Positions 30,587 to 38,104 are shown, counted from the stretch's first letter. The stretch: 57,530 nt of DNA from a virus (IMGVR_UViG_3300025870_000017:1-57530), one strand, 5' to 3'. Numbers and translations are program-made. The notes: generated by a model from the sequence alone, not told the origin.

Positions 30587-31248
30587 GGCAGAATTACGAT
30601 CAACACAACTTCTTTCCCGTTCAGTGTCATGAGTTTCGTTGTGATCAATTTTTAGTTGATACTACTCTAGATCTTATAAAAGATCTGGAGTATAAGGCTT
30701 ACAACGAACCTACTGGGGTTAAAACAAGCGATGATATTCATCGTAGGGAAGTATTCAAACCACTCATGTCTTGGTTTCAGGAGTGTGTAGACACTATACA
30801 CTTTGATTCTGGGTATGACTGTGATCGTTTGGCAGTCAACAAAGCATGGGCAAATAGATCCCTAGCAAAGTCTGCTCATCATCATGATGCTCATAGGCAT
30901 CCTATGTCTTACCTGAGTGGTATCTTCTACCTCACTACAGGTGCTCCTACAATCTTTGTTGACCCTCTATTCCAGAGGGAGTGGGCATCCTTCCACCTAG
31001 ATGGTAACGTCGCTCAAGAGTTGGCATTCCATGGTGGTCCAGGTGGGTTGATTGTATTTCCTAGTTACATAATCCATGCCAGTTTACCCAACACTGGTGA
31101 TGTTGATAGGTATTCTATTGCCTTCAACACCTATCCTGATGGTCGTGTTAATAGTGGTGGGTTTGGTAAACCCATGACTAAAGTCAAAGTAGAATCATGG
31201 AATGATGATCTTGGACCATTGAGACTTAGTGACTATGCAAGGGACTGA
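30583..31248 (+). CDS. 2OG-Fe(II) oxygenase, first of a tandem pair
   Basis: 221 residues from a GTG start overlapping the previous stop. KAWANRSLAKSA, then HHHDAHRHPMSYLSGIFYL supplies the metal-binding His/Asp cluster; IIHASLPN carries the distal His and DRYSIAFNTYP the 2-oxoglutarate Arg. The layout follows the TIGR02466-type putative 2OG oxygenases. Its neighbour downstream is a paralogue with the same HRHPMSYLS core, so the pair arose by tandem duplication or joint acquisition. Substrate unknown. It is part of the insertion between genes 44 and 62. Confidence 0.78.
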   Translation: MRQNYDQHNFFPVQCHEFRCDQFLVDTTLDLIKDLEYKAYNEPTGVKTSDDIHRREVFKPLMSWFQECVDTIHFDSGYDCDRLAVNKAWANRSLAKSAHHHDAHRHPMSYLSGIFYLTTGAPTIFVDPLFQREWASFHLDGNVAQELAFHGGPGGLIVFPSYIIHASLPNTGDVDRYSIAFNTYPDGRVNSGGFGKPMTKVKVESWNDDLGPLRLSDYARD

Positions 31249-31873
31249 ATTACATATGTTTCCTGTCGTGTGCAGGACATATCAACAACCAGACGAGACT
31301 CTCAATCAACGTGTGATTGAATCCATGGATGGGTATCCTGCTCAGCAGTCTAACTTTCCTGAAGGTGTCATCACTTCACGTCCTGATCTCCATAAACTTG
31401 AGGAGGGTCCTATCACAGAGTTGAGACAATTCTTCTGGGACTGTCTAGCAGAGTATAGGTATGCCTACAAACTCTACTGTGATTCCTTAGAGATCTCTTC
31501 TATGTGGTTTAACCATGCACCTGCAGGGAGTGGGTATGGACACCCCTTACACAGGCATCCAATGTCCTATCTGAGTGCTGTTTACTACCTCACTCCTGGT
31601 GCTCCTACCTTCTTTGAGGATCCTGTTACACCTCGCACATCTGATACACTAGATATCTTCCAAGGTGATATGATGGAGAGGGACTCTGGGATCAATGAAA
31701 AATTAATTGCAGAGGAGAATAAACTTATTCTCTTTCCCTCCTGGTTACGACACTACTCAGGTCGTCAACTAGACAACCATGACCGTTGGACTATTTCATT
31801 TAATGTATTCCCTTGTGGTAACATTAATATTGGTCCATTTGATATGCCACAACTACACGTCTCTATACAATGA
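31229..31873 (+). CDS. 2OG-Fe(II) oxygenase, second of a tandem pair
   Basis: 214 residues; ATG at 31229 or 31235, overlapping the first oxygenase by about 20 bases. MWFNHAPAGSGYGHPLHRHP then MSYLSAVYYLTPGAPTFF, distal His in SWLRHYSGRQ and Arg in DRWTISFNVFPCG match the upstream protein block by block. In the first His cluster, this copy has HPLHRHP where the upstream copy has HHHDAHRHP, so the metal ligands may be H-x-H rather than H-x-D. Substrate unknown. ATGA overlap into the methylase. Confidence 0.78.
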   Translation: MTMQGTELHMFPVVCRTYQQPDETLNQRVIESMDGYPAQQSNFPEGVITSRPDLHKLEEGPITELRQFFWDCLAEYRYAYKLYCDSLEISSMWFNHAPAGSGYGHPLHRHPMSYLSAVYYLTPGAPTFFEDPVTPRTSDTLDIFQGDMMERDSGINEKLIAEENKLILFPSWLRHYSGRQLDNHDRWTISFNVFPCGNINIGPFDMPQLHVSIQ

Positions 31874-32715
31874 AGTATTTGAAAACTCCACTCCGCTATC
31901 CTGGTGGCAAATCAAGGGTAGCAAAGATGTTGCTTGAGAAATTCCCAAGTGAGATCAATGAATTTCGTGAGCCCTTCGTGGGCGGTGGGAGTGTAGCACT
32001 GCTATTCTCTCAGAAGTATCCTGATATTCCTGTATGGATTAATGATAAGTATGTCTACCTCTACAGTTTTTGGAAGATGCTCCAAAAGCGTGGCGATGAG
32101 TTATCGGATACTCTCTATAATATCAAAGTCGAAAACAGCACGGAAGAAAAAGCGAAAGAGTTATTCATCTCTGCTAAAGCAGAGATATCCAACGCAGATA
32201 CTTTTCGCCAAGCTGTGCTCTTTTGGATTCTTAATAAGTGTAGCTATAGCGGGTTGACTGAAAACTCTTCCTTCTCTAAGACAGCATCTAATCAAAACTT
32301 CACCACCCGTGGTGCTCATAACCTGAAGAATATCTCTGAGATTATCCAGCGTTGGCGCATCACTAATCAAGATTACGAGGTCGTAATGAATACTGAGGAA
32401 GGGTTGAGTAATACATTCATCTTCCTAGATCCTCCATACAAGATCAACACATATCTCTACGGCACTAACGCCGAGATGCATAAGAATTTTAACCACACTC
32501 AGTTTGTGGAAGACTGTAAGGTATGTCCTCACAATTGGTTGGTTACATATAACATTGACGATGAGTTGAAAGAAGCATATACTGACTACAATCAAGAAGA
32601 GTTTCGTATCACCTATGGTATGAAGCACCGTCCAGATAATAAACTCAAGACTGAATTGTTAGTTACCAACTTCACTGAATCCACTCCTCTGGCATCCCTC
32701 TATGAAACAGTATGA
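31870..32715 (+). CDS. dam: DNA adenine methyltransferase (Dam / D12 class)
   Basis: 281 residues. PLRYPGGKSRVAKMLL and FREPFVGGGSVALLF form the SAM-binding part, NKCSYSGLTENSSFSK is the D12-class target region, and FIFLDPPYKIN is the catalytic DPPY motif. It methylates N6 of adenine, GATC being the likely site by family, which could protect phage DNA from host nucleases or mark it. It sits between the oxygenases and gene 62, with overlaps on both sides. Confidence 0.92.
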   Translation: MKYLKTPLRYPGGKSRVAKMLLEKFPSEINEFREPFVGGGSVALLFSQKYPDIPVWINDKYVYLYSFWKMLQKRGDELSDTLYNIKVENSTEEKAKELFISAKAEISNADTFRQAVLFWILNKCSYSGLTENSSFSKTASNQNFTTRGAHNLKNISEIIQRWRITNQDYEVVMNTEEGLSNTFIFLDPPYKINTYLYGTNAEMHKNFNHTQFVEDCKVCPHNWLVTYNIDDELKEAYTDYNQEEFRITYGMKHRPDNKLKTELLVTNFTESTPLASLYETV

Positions 32716-33100
32716 CATTCCTCTCAAAGATTACCTCAACAGTATCAACCTGAAGCAAGGAGATCTTTCTGAGGATCCTCTTGCCATGAAGAAGTATCCA
32801 GCATACGTTATCAACAAGTGTTTGATGCACCATCTTGATACATTGATGCACGCTAATGAGATGAATGCGTGTCAGAATTTAGACAGTGACTTACAATATC
32901 AATATTTCCTATATAGTGTGAGGAAATCGAAGAGATTCTCTCCGTGGGACAAGAAGATAAAAGACAGTGATCTTGACCTAGTTAAGAAATACTATGGTTA
33001 CAACACTGAGAAAGCACAAGCGGCACTAAAGATTCTAACCCAGGACCAACTACAAATTATTGCATCTAAATTGAATACTGGAGGCAGAAGAAATGAGTGA
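32702..33100 (+). CDS. 62: Clamp loader small subunit (gp62)
   Basis: 132 residues, shorter than T4 gp62 (187) but of the size usual in cyanophages. IPLKDYLNSINLKQGDLSED and YPAYVINKCLMHHLDTLMHA, then SVRKSKRFSPWDKKIK and DSDLDLVKKYYGYNTEKAQA are its recognisable blocks. It joins gp44 to load the clamp. It is followed in overlap by regA as in T4, which anchors the call. It is unusually far from gene 44. Confidence 0.88.
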   Translation: MKQYDIPLKDYLNSINLKQGDLSEDPLAMKKYPAYVINKCLMHHLDTLMHANEMNACQNLDSDLQYQYFLYSVRKSKRFSPWDKKIKDSDLDLVKKYYGYNTEKAQAALKILTQDQLQIIASKLNTGGRRNE

Positions 33101-33515
33101 TGAGATCCAATGGTCTCAAGACATGATGTTGGAAGTGACGCTTAAAGAACCCGACGATTTTCTCAAGGTAAGAGAAACCCTCACCCGCATTGGTGTTGCA
33201 TCTAGGAAAGAGCGCAAACTGTATCAGTCTTGTCACATTCTCCACAAACGTGGTAAGTATTACGTCGTACACTTCAAAGAGTTGTTTGCGTTGGATGGTA
33301 AACCAACAAACATCACTACGAATGATATTGAACGTAGAAGTCGCATTGCGAAACTGTTATCAGACTGGGGTCTGATCGACATCGCTCACGAGGAGGAGGG
33401 AGTAGCACTTGCACCCCTCAACCAAATCAAAGTCTTGTCCTTCAAGGATAAAGGTGAGTGGACTCTTGAGTCCAAATATAATATTGGAAAGAAAAAACAA
33501 CCTGCAGAGGTATAA
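33093..33515 (+). CDS. regA: Translational repressor RegA
   Basis: 140 residues (T4: 122). MLEVTLKEPDDFLKVRETLT, RIGVASRKERKLYQSCHILH, KRGKYYVVHFKELFALDGK and DIERRSRIAKLLSDWGLIDI match RegA throughout. RegA binds ribosome-binding regions of early mRNAs, including those for clamp-loader genes, and shuts off their translation. The C-terminal tail is slightly longer than in T4 and basic (KKKQPAEV). It overlaps gene 62 by 8 bases. Confidence 0.94.
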   Translation: MSDEIQWSQDMMLEVTLKEPDDFLKVRETLTRIGVASRKERKLYQSCHILHKRGKYYVVHFKELFALDGKPTNITTNDIERRSRIAKLLSDWGLIDIAHEEEGVALAPLNQIKVLSFKDKGEWTLESKYNIGKKKQPAEV

Positions 33516-33521
33516 CTCAAC

Positions 33522-33833
33522 ATGGCAGACACTCGTCCTGCTGATGATGAGAAGGATACTAATAATGAAGATAAGAGTGAAGTACTTGGTAATTTAGTGA
33601 AAGTGACGGTCCTTATATGGTCCGCATCCTTGCTCACATTTAGCTACGTCCGACTTCCCAACGGACAGAAAATTTTAGATTTCGATCCTACCTTCATAGC
33701 TTCGGTCTTTAGCGGCTCTCTCGCTGCCTTTGGCCTCAGTCCAGCAAAAACTGGTGGTGGTGGTAATGGTAATGCTCCAAAGAAAGCCCCGTCAATCGGT
33801 AAACAGGAGGAAAACAATGCAAAAGTTAATTAA
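33522..33833 (+). CDS. Membrane protein, first of three
   Basis: 103 residues. The acidic N-terminus (TRPADDEKDTNNEDKSEVLG) leads to a span NLVKVTVLIWSASLLTFSYV, then a second hydrophobic segment FIASVFSGSLAAFGLSPA, and a Gly/Asn/Lys-rich tail. Two-span, hairpin-like topology with a charged tail is compatible with a holin or antiholin but is far from proof. It starts seven bases after regA, overlaps the next membrane gene by 17 bases, and belongs to a three-gene membrane set. Confidence 0.6.
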   Translation: MADTRPADDEKDTNNEDKSEVLGNLVKVTVLIWSASLLTFSYVRLPNGQKILDFDPTFIASVFSGSLAAFGLSPAKTGGGGNGNAPKKAPSIGKQEENNAKVN

Positions 33834-34050
33834 CGCTATGGCAGTCCTCTCGTTTCTGGGGACTGCATCTATCATCGGTGGTGGCACCTATCTGTATGTA
33901 CAGAAGGATGCTATTACTGCACAACTCATGGGTAAGGTGGCAGCAGCAGCGACAGAAGCAATCGCTGGTGCCCTACCTGCTCTGGTTGATGGCGCAGTGC
34001 CTGAGTTGCCTAAGGCAACTGGAGGTGCATCTCTACCAGGGTTGCCATGA
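33817..34050 (+). CDS. Membrane-anchored Ala-rich protein, second of three
   Basis: 77 residues from the ATG at 33817 with a strong AGGAGG Shine-Dalgarno sequence. Span LINAMAVLSFLGTASIIGGG then TYLYVQKDAI, followed by an Ala-rich amphipathic helix (GKVAAAATEAIAGALPALVD) and a Pro/Gly-rich end. One span with a periplasmic or cytoplasmic helix. ATGA overlap with the next gene. No family known. Confidence 0.6.
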   Translation: MQKLINAMAVLSFLGTASIIGGGTYLYVQKDAITAQLMGKVAAAATEAIAGALPALVDGAVPELPKATGGASLPGLP

Positions 34051-34631
34051 ATACCAAAGTAAAGATAGCAGCAGGTGCGATTGGCGGTCTATTCGCTGTC
34101 GCACATATTGGTTTGCTTGGGTATGTAATCCATAGGCCGAAGCAACCTGAGGTAACTCAGGTCCCTACTATTAATATTCCACGAGGCACTCCATACTCTT
34201 CATATAGAATTGAAGCAGGTAAGGATGGTTATAGTATTGAATACAGGGCAAACGATCCTAAGATTCTTGAGTCGCAGAAATCATTAAGTCTAGACAAATC
34301 TAAGTCTGGTTTCTTTGGTGGTAACAGCACTGAAGTTAGGTCGGAGTTTCGCTCTGATCAATACACCATGGAAGGCACTCGTAATATAGGGGGTGCAACA
34401 GGTGAATTGGGAAAGATGGGAGGTGTAAGCGCAGAGTGTATCGCGGCGGACGCTGGAGCACGGTCTCAAGGTGCAATGGCAGGCACCGCAATTAGTGCTG
34501 GTCTTGTCGTCCCTGCTGTCGCTAGCATCCCTTACGTTGGATGGTTAGCAGGTGGTTGGGCACTACTCCTAGGACAAAAGATGGGCTCTGAAGCAGGATC
34601 ACAAGTGGGGTCAGTATTTAATGATTGCTAA
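34047..34631 (+). CDS. Membrane protein, third of three
   Basis: 194 residues. An N-terminal span (VKIAAGAIGGLFAVAHIGLL) is followed by a soluble domain with TINIPRGTPYSSYRIEAGKD, a Ser-rich segment, and a Gly/Ala-rich hydrophobic C-terminus (AISAGLVVPAVASIPYVGWL, AGGWALLLGQKMGSEAGSQV) that could insert in a membrane in the manner of glycine-zipper proteins. I recall similar proteins in cyanophages without function. Coupled to the previous gene by ATGA. Confidence 0.62.
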   Translation: MNTKVKIAAGAIGGLFAVAHIGLLGYVIHRPKQPEVTQVPTINIPRGTPYSSYRIEAGKDGYSIEYRANDPKILESQKSLSLDKSKSGFFGGNSTEVRSEFRSDQYTMEGTRNIGGATGELGKMGGVSAECIAADAGARSQGAMAGTAISAGLVVPAVASIPYVGWLAGGWALLLGQKMGSEAGSQVGSVFNDC

Positions 34632-34639
34632 TTTTAATT

Positions 34640-35131
34640 ATGAAAGAGTTGATTGTCCCTCACACTCGTGAGTATCATGAGTTAAAGAGCCTTGTAACAG
34701 GGGAGTTTTTCCCCTGGATGAGGACTCAAAATAAGTTAGATAATTTTTACTTCTATAGTCATATCTTTCTAGAGAGACCTGAGGTTGCTGGATACCCAGT
34801 ACAACAATGTGAATACCTACAGTTATTCCAGGCTGTCTTTAGTCAGATCTGTCAACATAATGAGGACATAGGATTCAACTACCTCTTAAGGATGAATGCA
34901 AATGCTATTGAGCCGTTGCCATCCAACCCTAAGATCGGTGCTGTGCATGAAGATCATACCTTCCCACATAAAAACGTTATCATATATTTGACTGACGCTG
35001 GTGGTGATACCATCGCTGGTGATGAATCATTCCCTGCAAAGGAAGACACTGCGTGTCTATTTGAGGGACCACATTGTCATGCTCTACCTGAGAAAGATCG
35101 TCGTGTTGTATTGGTGGTAACCTATGCCTGA
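34640..35131 (+). CDS. 2OG-Fe(II) oxygenase-like protein
   Basis: 163 residues from the ATG at 34640. GAVHEDHTFPHKNVIIYLTD contains the H-x-D pair, EGPHCHALPE the distal His, and RRVVLVVTYA the terminal Arg strand; GGDTIAGDESFPA lies between as in the DSBH fold. It is shorter than the tandem pair and of another subfamily. Substrate unknown. It overlaps the next gene by 8 bases. Confidence 0.75.
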   Translation: MKELIVPHTREYHELKSLVTGEFFPWMRTQNKLDNFYFYSHIFLERPEVAGYPVQQCEYLQLFQAVFSQICQHNEDIGFNYLLRMNANAIEPLPSNPKIGAVHEDHTFPHKNVIIYLTDAGGDTIAGDESFPAKEDTACLFEGPHCHALPEKDRRVVLVVTYA

Positions 35132-35906
35132 TATCCCCGATATTGATATCAATATTAGAAACATTGACATTGGGAATGTTAGAATTTCTGAAGTCCGTGA
35201 CTGGATTGTAAATCCACCAAGAGTACTCCCACCCAGTGTCCCTATCACAGATCAGATAGGTGTGCCTATTGTAGACATGCCTGGATGTGTAGAGGCACAC
35301 GAGTCAAAAAATAATTCTAATACTGTAGGTGTAGATGATGAGAATGGACTGATAACATACTGCGATGCTGGTATGCCAAACTTCAGTCCTCTTGACTACG
35401 ACACTAACAAGATGGACTTTGAGTATAACTCTCCAGTCCCACCAGTAAAATCTCCTGAGCAACCAGAGGTTGACACACCAGAGATCCCTGCAGGCACTGG
35501 TGCAGCTACTGCAAAGGTAGACTGTCCTACAGAGACACAAGCATTAAAAGAACCAGTCGGACACATCAAGGGTGACAAGAAGGTCACTGAGTATCGACTG
35601 GTTGGTAAGGAGTGTATACAGGTAACAGATAAACTATCCATTCCTGATCAGATTGTAGGTAATCTTCCTAGTGCTGGTGCTGTTACTGCGACTGCATCGA
35701 TTGCTGTCGTTGCAACGACTGCTGCACTGCTTTCAAAACCGCTTGCCGATCTAATTCTGAAAGTGGTGAAGCCGACTGTGAAGAAGGTAATGAAGAAGAT
35801 TGCTGCGATACGGGGGAAGACTCCTCCGATTGAGTCGTCAAAGGAGCGCCAAGATCAGCAGCGGATACGCTCTCACGCGATTCGGAAACTGAAGGGGAAG
35901 GAATAG
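35124..35906 (+). CDS. Hypothetical protein with a C-terminal hydrophobic segment
   Basis: 260 residues. The N-terminus is repetitive Ile/Asp/Asn (IPDIDINIRNIDIGNVRISE), then Pro-rich linkers (PVPPVKSPEQPEVDTPEIPA), a small domain with KVTEYRLVGKECIQVTDKLS, a hydrophobic segment AVTATASIAVVATTAALLSK, and a basic tail (KVVKPTVKKVMKKIAAIRGK). A tail-anchored membrane protein is likely. The last 224 bases are antisense to the end of a leftward gene, an unusually long convergent overlap. Function unknown. Confidence 0.6.
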   Translation: MPDIPDIDINIRNIDIGNVRISEVRDWIVNPPRVLPPSVPITDQIGVPIVDMPGCVEAHESKNNSNTVGVDDENGLITYCDAGMPNFSPLDYDTNKMDFEYNSPVPPVKSPEQPEVDTPEIPAGTGAATAKVDCPTETQALKEPVGHIKGDKKVTEYRLVGKECIQVTDKLSIPDQIVGNLPSAGAVTATASIAVVATTAALLSKPLADLILKVVKPTVKKVMKKIAAIRGKTPPIESSKERQDQQRIRSHAIRKLKGKE

Positions 35907-36681
35907 AATGAGTGTGATCCTTTAATACATTCACATTAGTTACCTGCACATCTGCACAGATAGAAGCATACTGTGTGCCAGGTGCAAAACGAATACCTTC
36001 CTTCATTAAATTTCCACAATTTTTTAGTCTTGCAATCTCAAAGTCGAGGCGCTTGTTAGCAGTTAGTTGATTCATCATGCTGATGTTAGCAGCTGCTGCT
36101 TCTTTACATTGTTGCTGCAGTTTCTTATCTAATGGTGTTGACCATGTAGCAGAGAAACCTACACCTACACTGTAGTTATCTTTCTGTCCTGTCCTAGTAG
36201 GGACATGATATAAAATCGAGCCAGGATTATCTAAAGATCCATCTTCGTCTAGATCTCGCATATCATATACAGGATCTTGATAGTAAGGCTCGTATGGTTT
36301 AGATGCAGACGCTGTGCCTGTCACATACGGGGTGAAATTCATAGTGGGTCCTTGACAACTAATACCATTTCCGTATGTATTAGTAATGTATGGTCCCTGC
36401 AAAACCTGAATAGCTTGGTTGGTCACTGAGCCAGAGCTATTCGCGATTGGAGATGCTGTTGCACTGACACCACCAACCGTCTCAGCGTTAACTGGTGCTG
36501 CTATAAACAGTGCTATTACTGGGTAAAGATACTTGTAGTATCGGTGACGCTTGTCACCTCTGTTACCCTTTGAATAATTGTCTGCTGTGTCAACCCTGGT
36601 CCGCTCAGAGTTTCCGTGAATTGAAACGCTGCGCCAGGTGTTGTTTGTGTAAACGTCGGTCTGTTGGTCGGCGTTGTCCAT
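35683..36681 (-). CDS. Exported protein of leftward cassette, third gene, with atypical N-terminus
   Basis: Leftward, 332 codons from the only in-frame ATG (36681). A signal peptide (YKYLYPVIALFIAAPVNA, then ETVGG) begins about 47 residues in, and no ATG, GTG or TTG lies between, so either the protein has a long pre-sequence or a non-canonical start is used. The mature part has SATASPIANSSGSVTNQAIQ, VLQGPYITNTYGNGISCQGP, PTRTGQKDNYSVGVGFSATW and NKRLDFEIARLKNCGNL, which I associate with conserved cyanophage exported proteins. The last about 75 residues are Ser/Gln-rich, antisense to the rightward gene ending at 35906. Confidence 0.65.
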   Translation of the reverse strand: MDNADQQTDVYTNNTWRSVSIHGNSERTRVDTADNYSKGNRGDKRHRYYKYLYPVIALFIAAPVNAETVGGVSATASPIANSSGSVTNQAIQVLQGPYITNTYGNGISCQGPTMNFTPYVTGTASASKPYEPYYQDPVYDMRDLDEDGSLDNPGSILYHVPTRTGQKDNYSVGVGFSATWSTPLDKKLQQQCKEAAAANISMMNQLTANKRLDFEIARLKNCGNLMKEGIRFAPGTQYASICADVQVTNVNVLKDHTHSIPSPSVSESRESVSAADLGAPLTTQSEESSPVSQQSSSLPSSQSASPLSELDRQAVLKAVQQSLQRQQSMQSQ

Positions 36682-36962
36682 GAAGAAGTCACTCCATCAA
36701 TAGTTACATTGTTTGTACCTGTACCAGGATTTAGGTTACCTGAAGAGGTAACTCCTGATCCAGTCACAGAGTATTGATACCCTGTGTTATAGTCCATGCT
36801 GTTTATGGTCTCAGTTACCTTACTGGTCGTTTCCGTGTGGCTCGTCATTGACCCCTGGGTGAAGTTTGGGACCACGGGGACCGCCTGGACAGGAGCAAGT
36901 ATGACACTTGCACCCACCACAGACATCACAGACCAAGATATCGTCTTTCCAAAATGGGTCAT
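36516..36962 (-). CDS. Exported protein of leftward cassette, second gene
   Basis: 148 residues from the ATG at 36962 (an ATG three codons earlier is less likely). The signal peptide MTHFGKTISWSVMSVVGASV continues to ILAPVQA, giving mature VPVVPNFTQGSM. The mature part is Thr/Ser-rich: SHTETTSKVTETINSMDYNT, GYQYSVTGSG, TPGAAFQFTET and IIQRVTEVTSVTDTTS. The pattern is familiar from other marine T4-like cyanophages but has no known role. It overlaps the third gene's frame by 166 bases and follows the first gene by 11 bases. Confidence 0.75.
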   Translation of the reverse strand: MTHFGKTISWSVMSVVGASVILAPVQAVPVVPNFTQGSMTSHTETTSKVTETINSMDYNTGYQYSVTGSGVTSSGNLNPGTGTNNVTIDGVTSSWTTPTNRPTFTQTTPGAAFQFTETLSGPGLTQQTIIQRVTEVTSVTDTTSIFTQ

Positions 36963-36973
36963 CTCTAACACTC

Positions 36974-37471
36974 CTAGTCAATTACTGTGATTTCACTCAC
37001 GAATTGTCCTGTTGCAGATGTGCCAGCCCCACCAGCCGTCACCGTAAGAGCACCGCTACTCAAGACTGTACCTGCAAGGGTTGATGCAACTCCAGCAGTG
37101 TAAGAGGTTTGAGTGGAGAAGTTACCCACTGTGCCTACAGTCGGTGCGCTAGTTGAAATAGCATCACCTTGAGTAAAGGACTGACTGTAGCTGAATGCAT
37201 TGCCGTTTGTGTGCTGTGTTGCTGCGATAGTGCCAGGTGACATAACACCTGAGGTGATCGTGCCTGCTGAGATAGTGCCAGCAGTCGTGCCATCAGTAGT
37301 GTTTATACCACTACCTGAGATCGCGTAAGAGTTGCCAACTCTGGAGACGGTAGACCTTGCTGCATCAACATTCAATTGCACACTGGAAGCATGTTTAGTA
37401 ACGAGTCCACCTGCTTGGGCGGCACCCGCTGTCATCAATAACATAACGATAGGAAGCAGAGATTTTCTCAT
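36974..37471 (-). CDS. Exported protein of leftward cassette, first gene
   Basis: 165 residues from the ATG at 37471; 37477 is an alternative two codons earlier. The signal peptide MRKSLLPIVMLLMTAGAAQA precedes mature GGLVTKHASSVQLNVDAARS. The rest is Gly/Thr/Ser-rich with repeated short units (AGTISAGTITSGVMSPGTIA) suggestive of a beta-rich, fibre- or surface-like protein. A leftward late box lies 27 bases upstream. With its two neighbours it forms a cassette of Sec-exported proteins, unusual in a lytic phage. Confidence 0.75.
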   Translation of the reverse strand: MRKSLLPIVMLLMTAGAAQAGGLVTKHASSVQLNVDAARSTVSRVGNSYAISGSGINTTDGTTAGTISAGTITSGVMSPGTIAATQHTNGNAFSYSQSFTQGDAISTSAPTVGTVGNFSTQTSYTAGVASTLAGTVLSSGALTVTAGGAGTSATGQFVSEITVID

Positions 37472-37497
37472 TTCCATCGGTTATAAAGTGCTAGAGG

Positions 37498-37504
37498 TAT
37501 TTAG
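37498..37504 (-). promoter_or_regulatory. Leftward late promoter (CTAAATA)
   Basis: On the - strand CTAAATA precedes the exported-protein cassette by 26 bases. A rightward copy at 37547 serves the Hsp20 gene, so the region is a divergent pair of late promoters. Confidence 0.6.
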
Positions 37505-37515
37505 CAAGATGAGTA

Positions 37516-37530
37516 TGTTTACGGTAAACA
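37516..37530. promoter_or_regulatory. Palindrome between divergent late promoters
   Basis: TGTTTAC-G-GTAAACA is a perfect 7-bp inverted repeat with one central base. The ten-base unit GTATGTTTAC at 37513-37522 is repeated directly at 37538-37547, running into the rightward late box. The arrangement looks like an operator for a DNA-binding protein; no regulator is known. Confidence 0.5.
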
Positions 37531-37546
37531 CTACTAGGTATGTTTA

Positions 37547-37553
37547 CTAAATA
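37547..37553 (+). promoter_or_regulatory. Late promoter (CTAAATA) for hsp20
   Basis: CTAAATA 56 bases before the Hsp20 ATG, immediately after the direct repeat GTATGTTTAC. An AAGGAG Shine-Dalgarno sequence lies at 37597-37602. Confidence 0.6.
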
Positions 37554-37609
37554 TATCGGTTGCCTTCGGGGACCACACAATACAATCTCGCTTTATAAGG
37601 AGAAGTTAC

Positions 37610-38104
37610 ATGGACCTTACTAGATGGACATCGAAAGATGTCGATAAAATTTTTGATGCTGCAAACAGATACAGCGTCGGACTAGATGATATCTTTTATC
37701 GATTGCATTCCTATGGATCGAATCATCCTGGTGGACAATATCCCCCATACAATATCATCAAAGAATCAAATATTAAATGGCGCATTGAAGTAGCACTTGC
37801 TGGATGGGATCCGAAAGATGTTGAGGTAACTACTGAGTCAAATATACTCTTAGTAAAATCTGTTGCATCTAAGAATGATGTTGAAGATGATGAGTATGTG
37901 CATCGTGGATTGTCTTCACGCACCTTCACTAGGGGATTCAACCTGAGTGATGATGTCGAAGTTGGCACAGTCAGTTTCACTAACGGACTTCTTGTGGTAG
38001 AATTACGAAGAATCATTCCAGAGCACCAGAAACGAAAAGTTTATGACATCGAAAATACTGCACTGGATCAAGGTAGCAGTGACACACCCAGCGACGCACG
38101 CTAA
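37610..38104 (+). CDS. hsp20: Small heat shock protein (Hsp20 / alpha-crystallin)
   Basis: 164 residues. The alpha-crystallin domain is visible from YPPYNIIKESNIKWRIEVAL through AGWDPKDVEVTTESNILLVK to the FTRGFNLSDDVEVGTVSFTN and GLLVVELRRIIPE strands, the last with the I-x-I/V-like end. It is an ATP-independent holdase chaperone. Hsp20 is nearly universal in cyanomyoviruses and proposed to help scaffold or virion folding. It has a late promoter. The 3' end overlaps the next small membrane gene by 62 bases. Confidence 0.93.
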   Translation: MDLTRWTSKDVDKIFDAANRYSVGLDDIFYRLHSYGSNHPGGQYPPYNIIKESNIKWRIEVALAGWDPKDVEVTTESNILLVKSVASKNDVEDDEYVHRGLSSRTFTRGFNLSDDVEVGTVSFTNGLLVVELRRIIPEHQKRKVYDIENTALDQGSSDTPSDAR

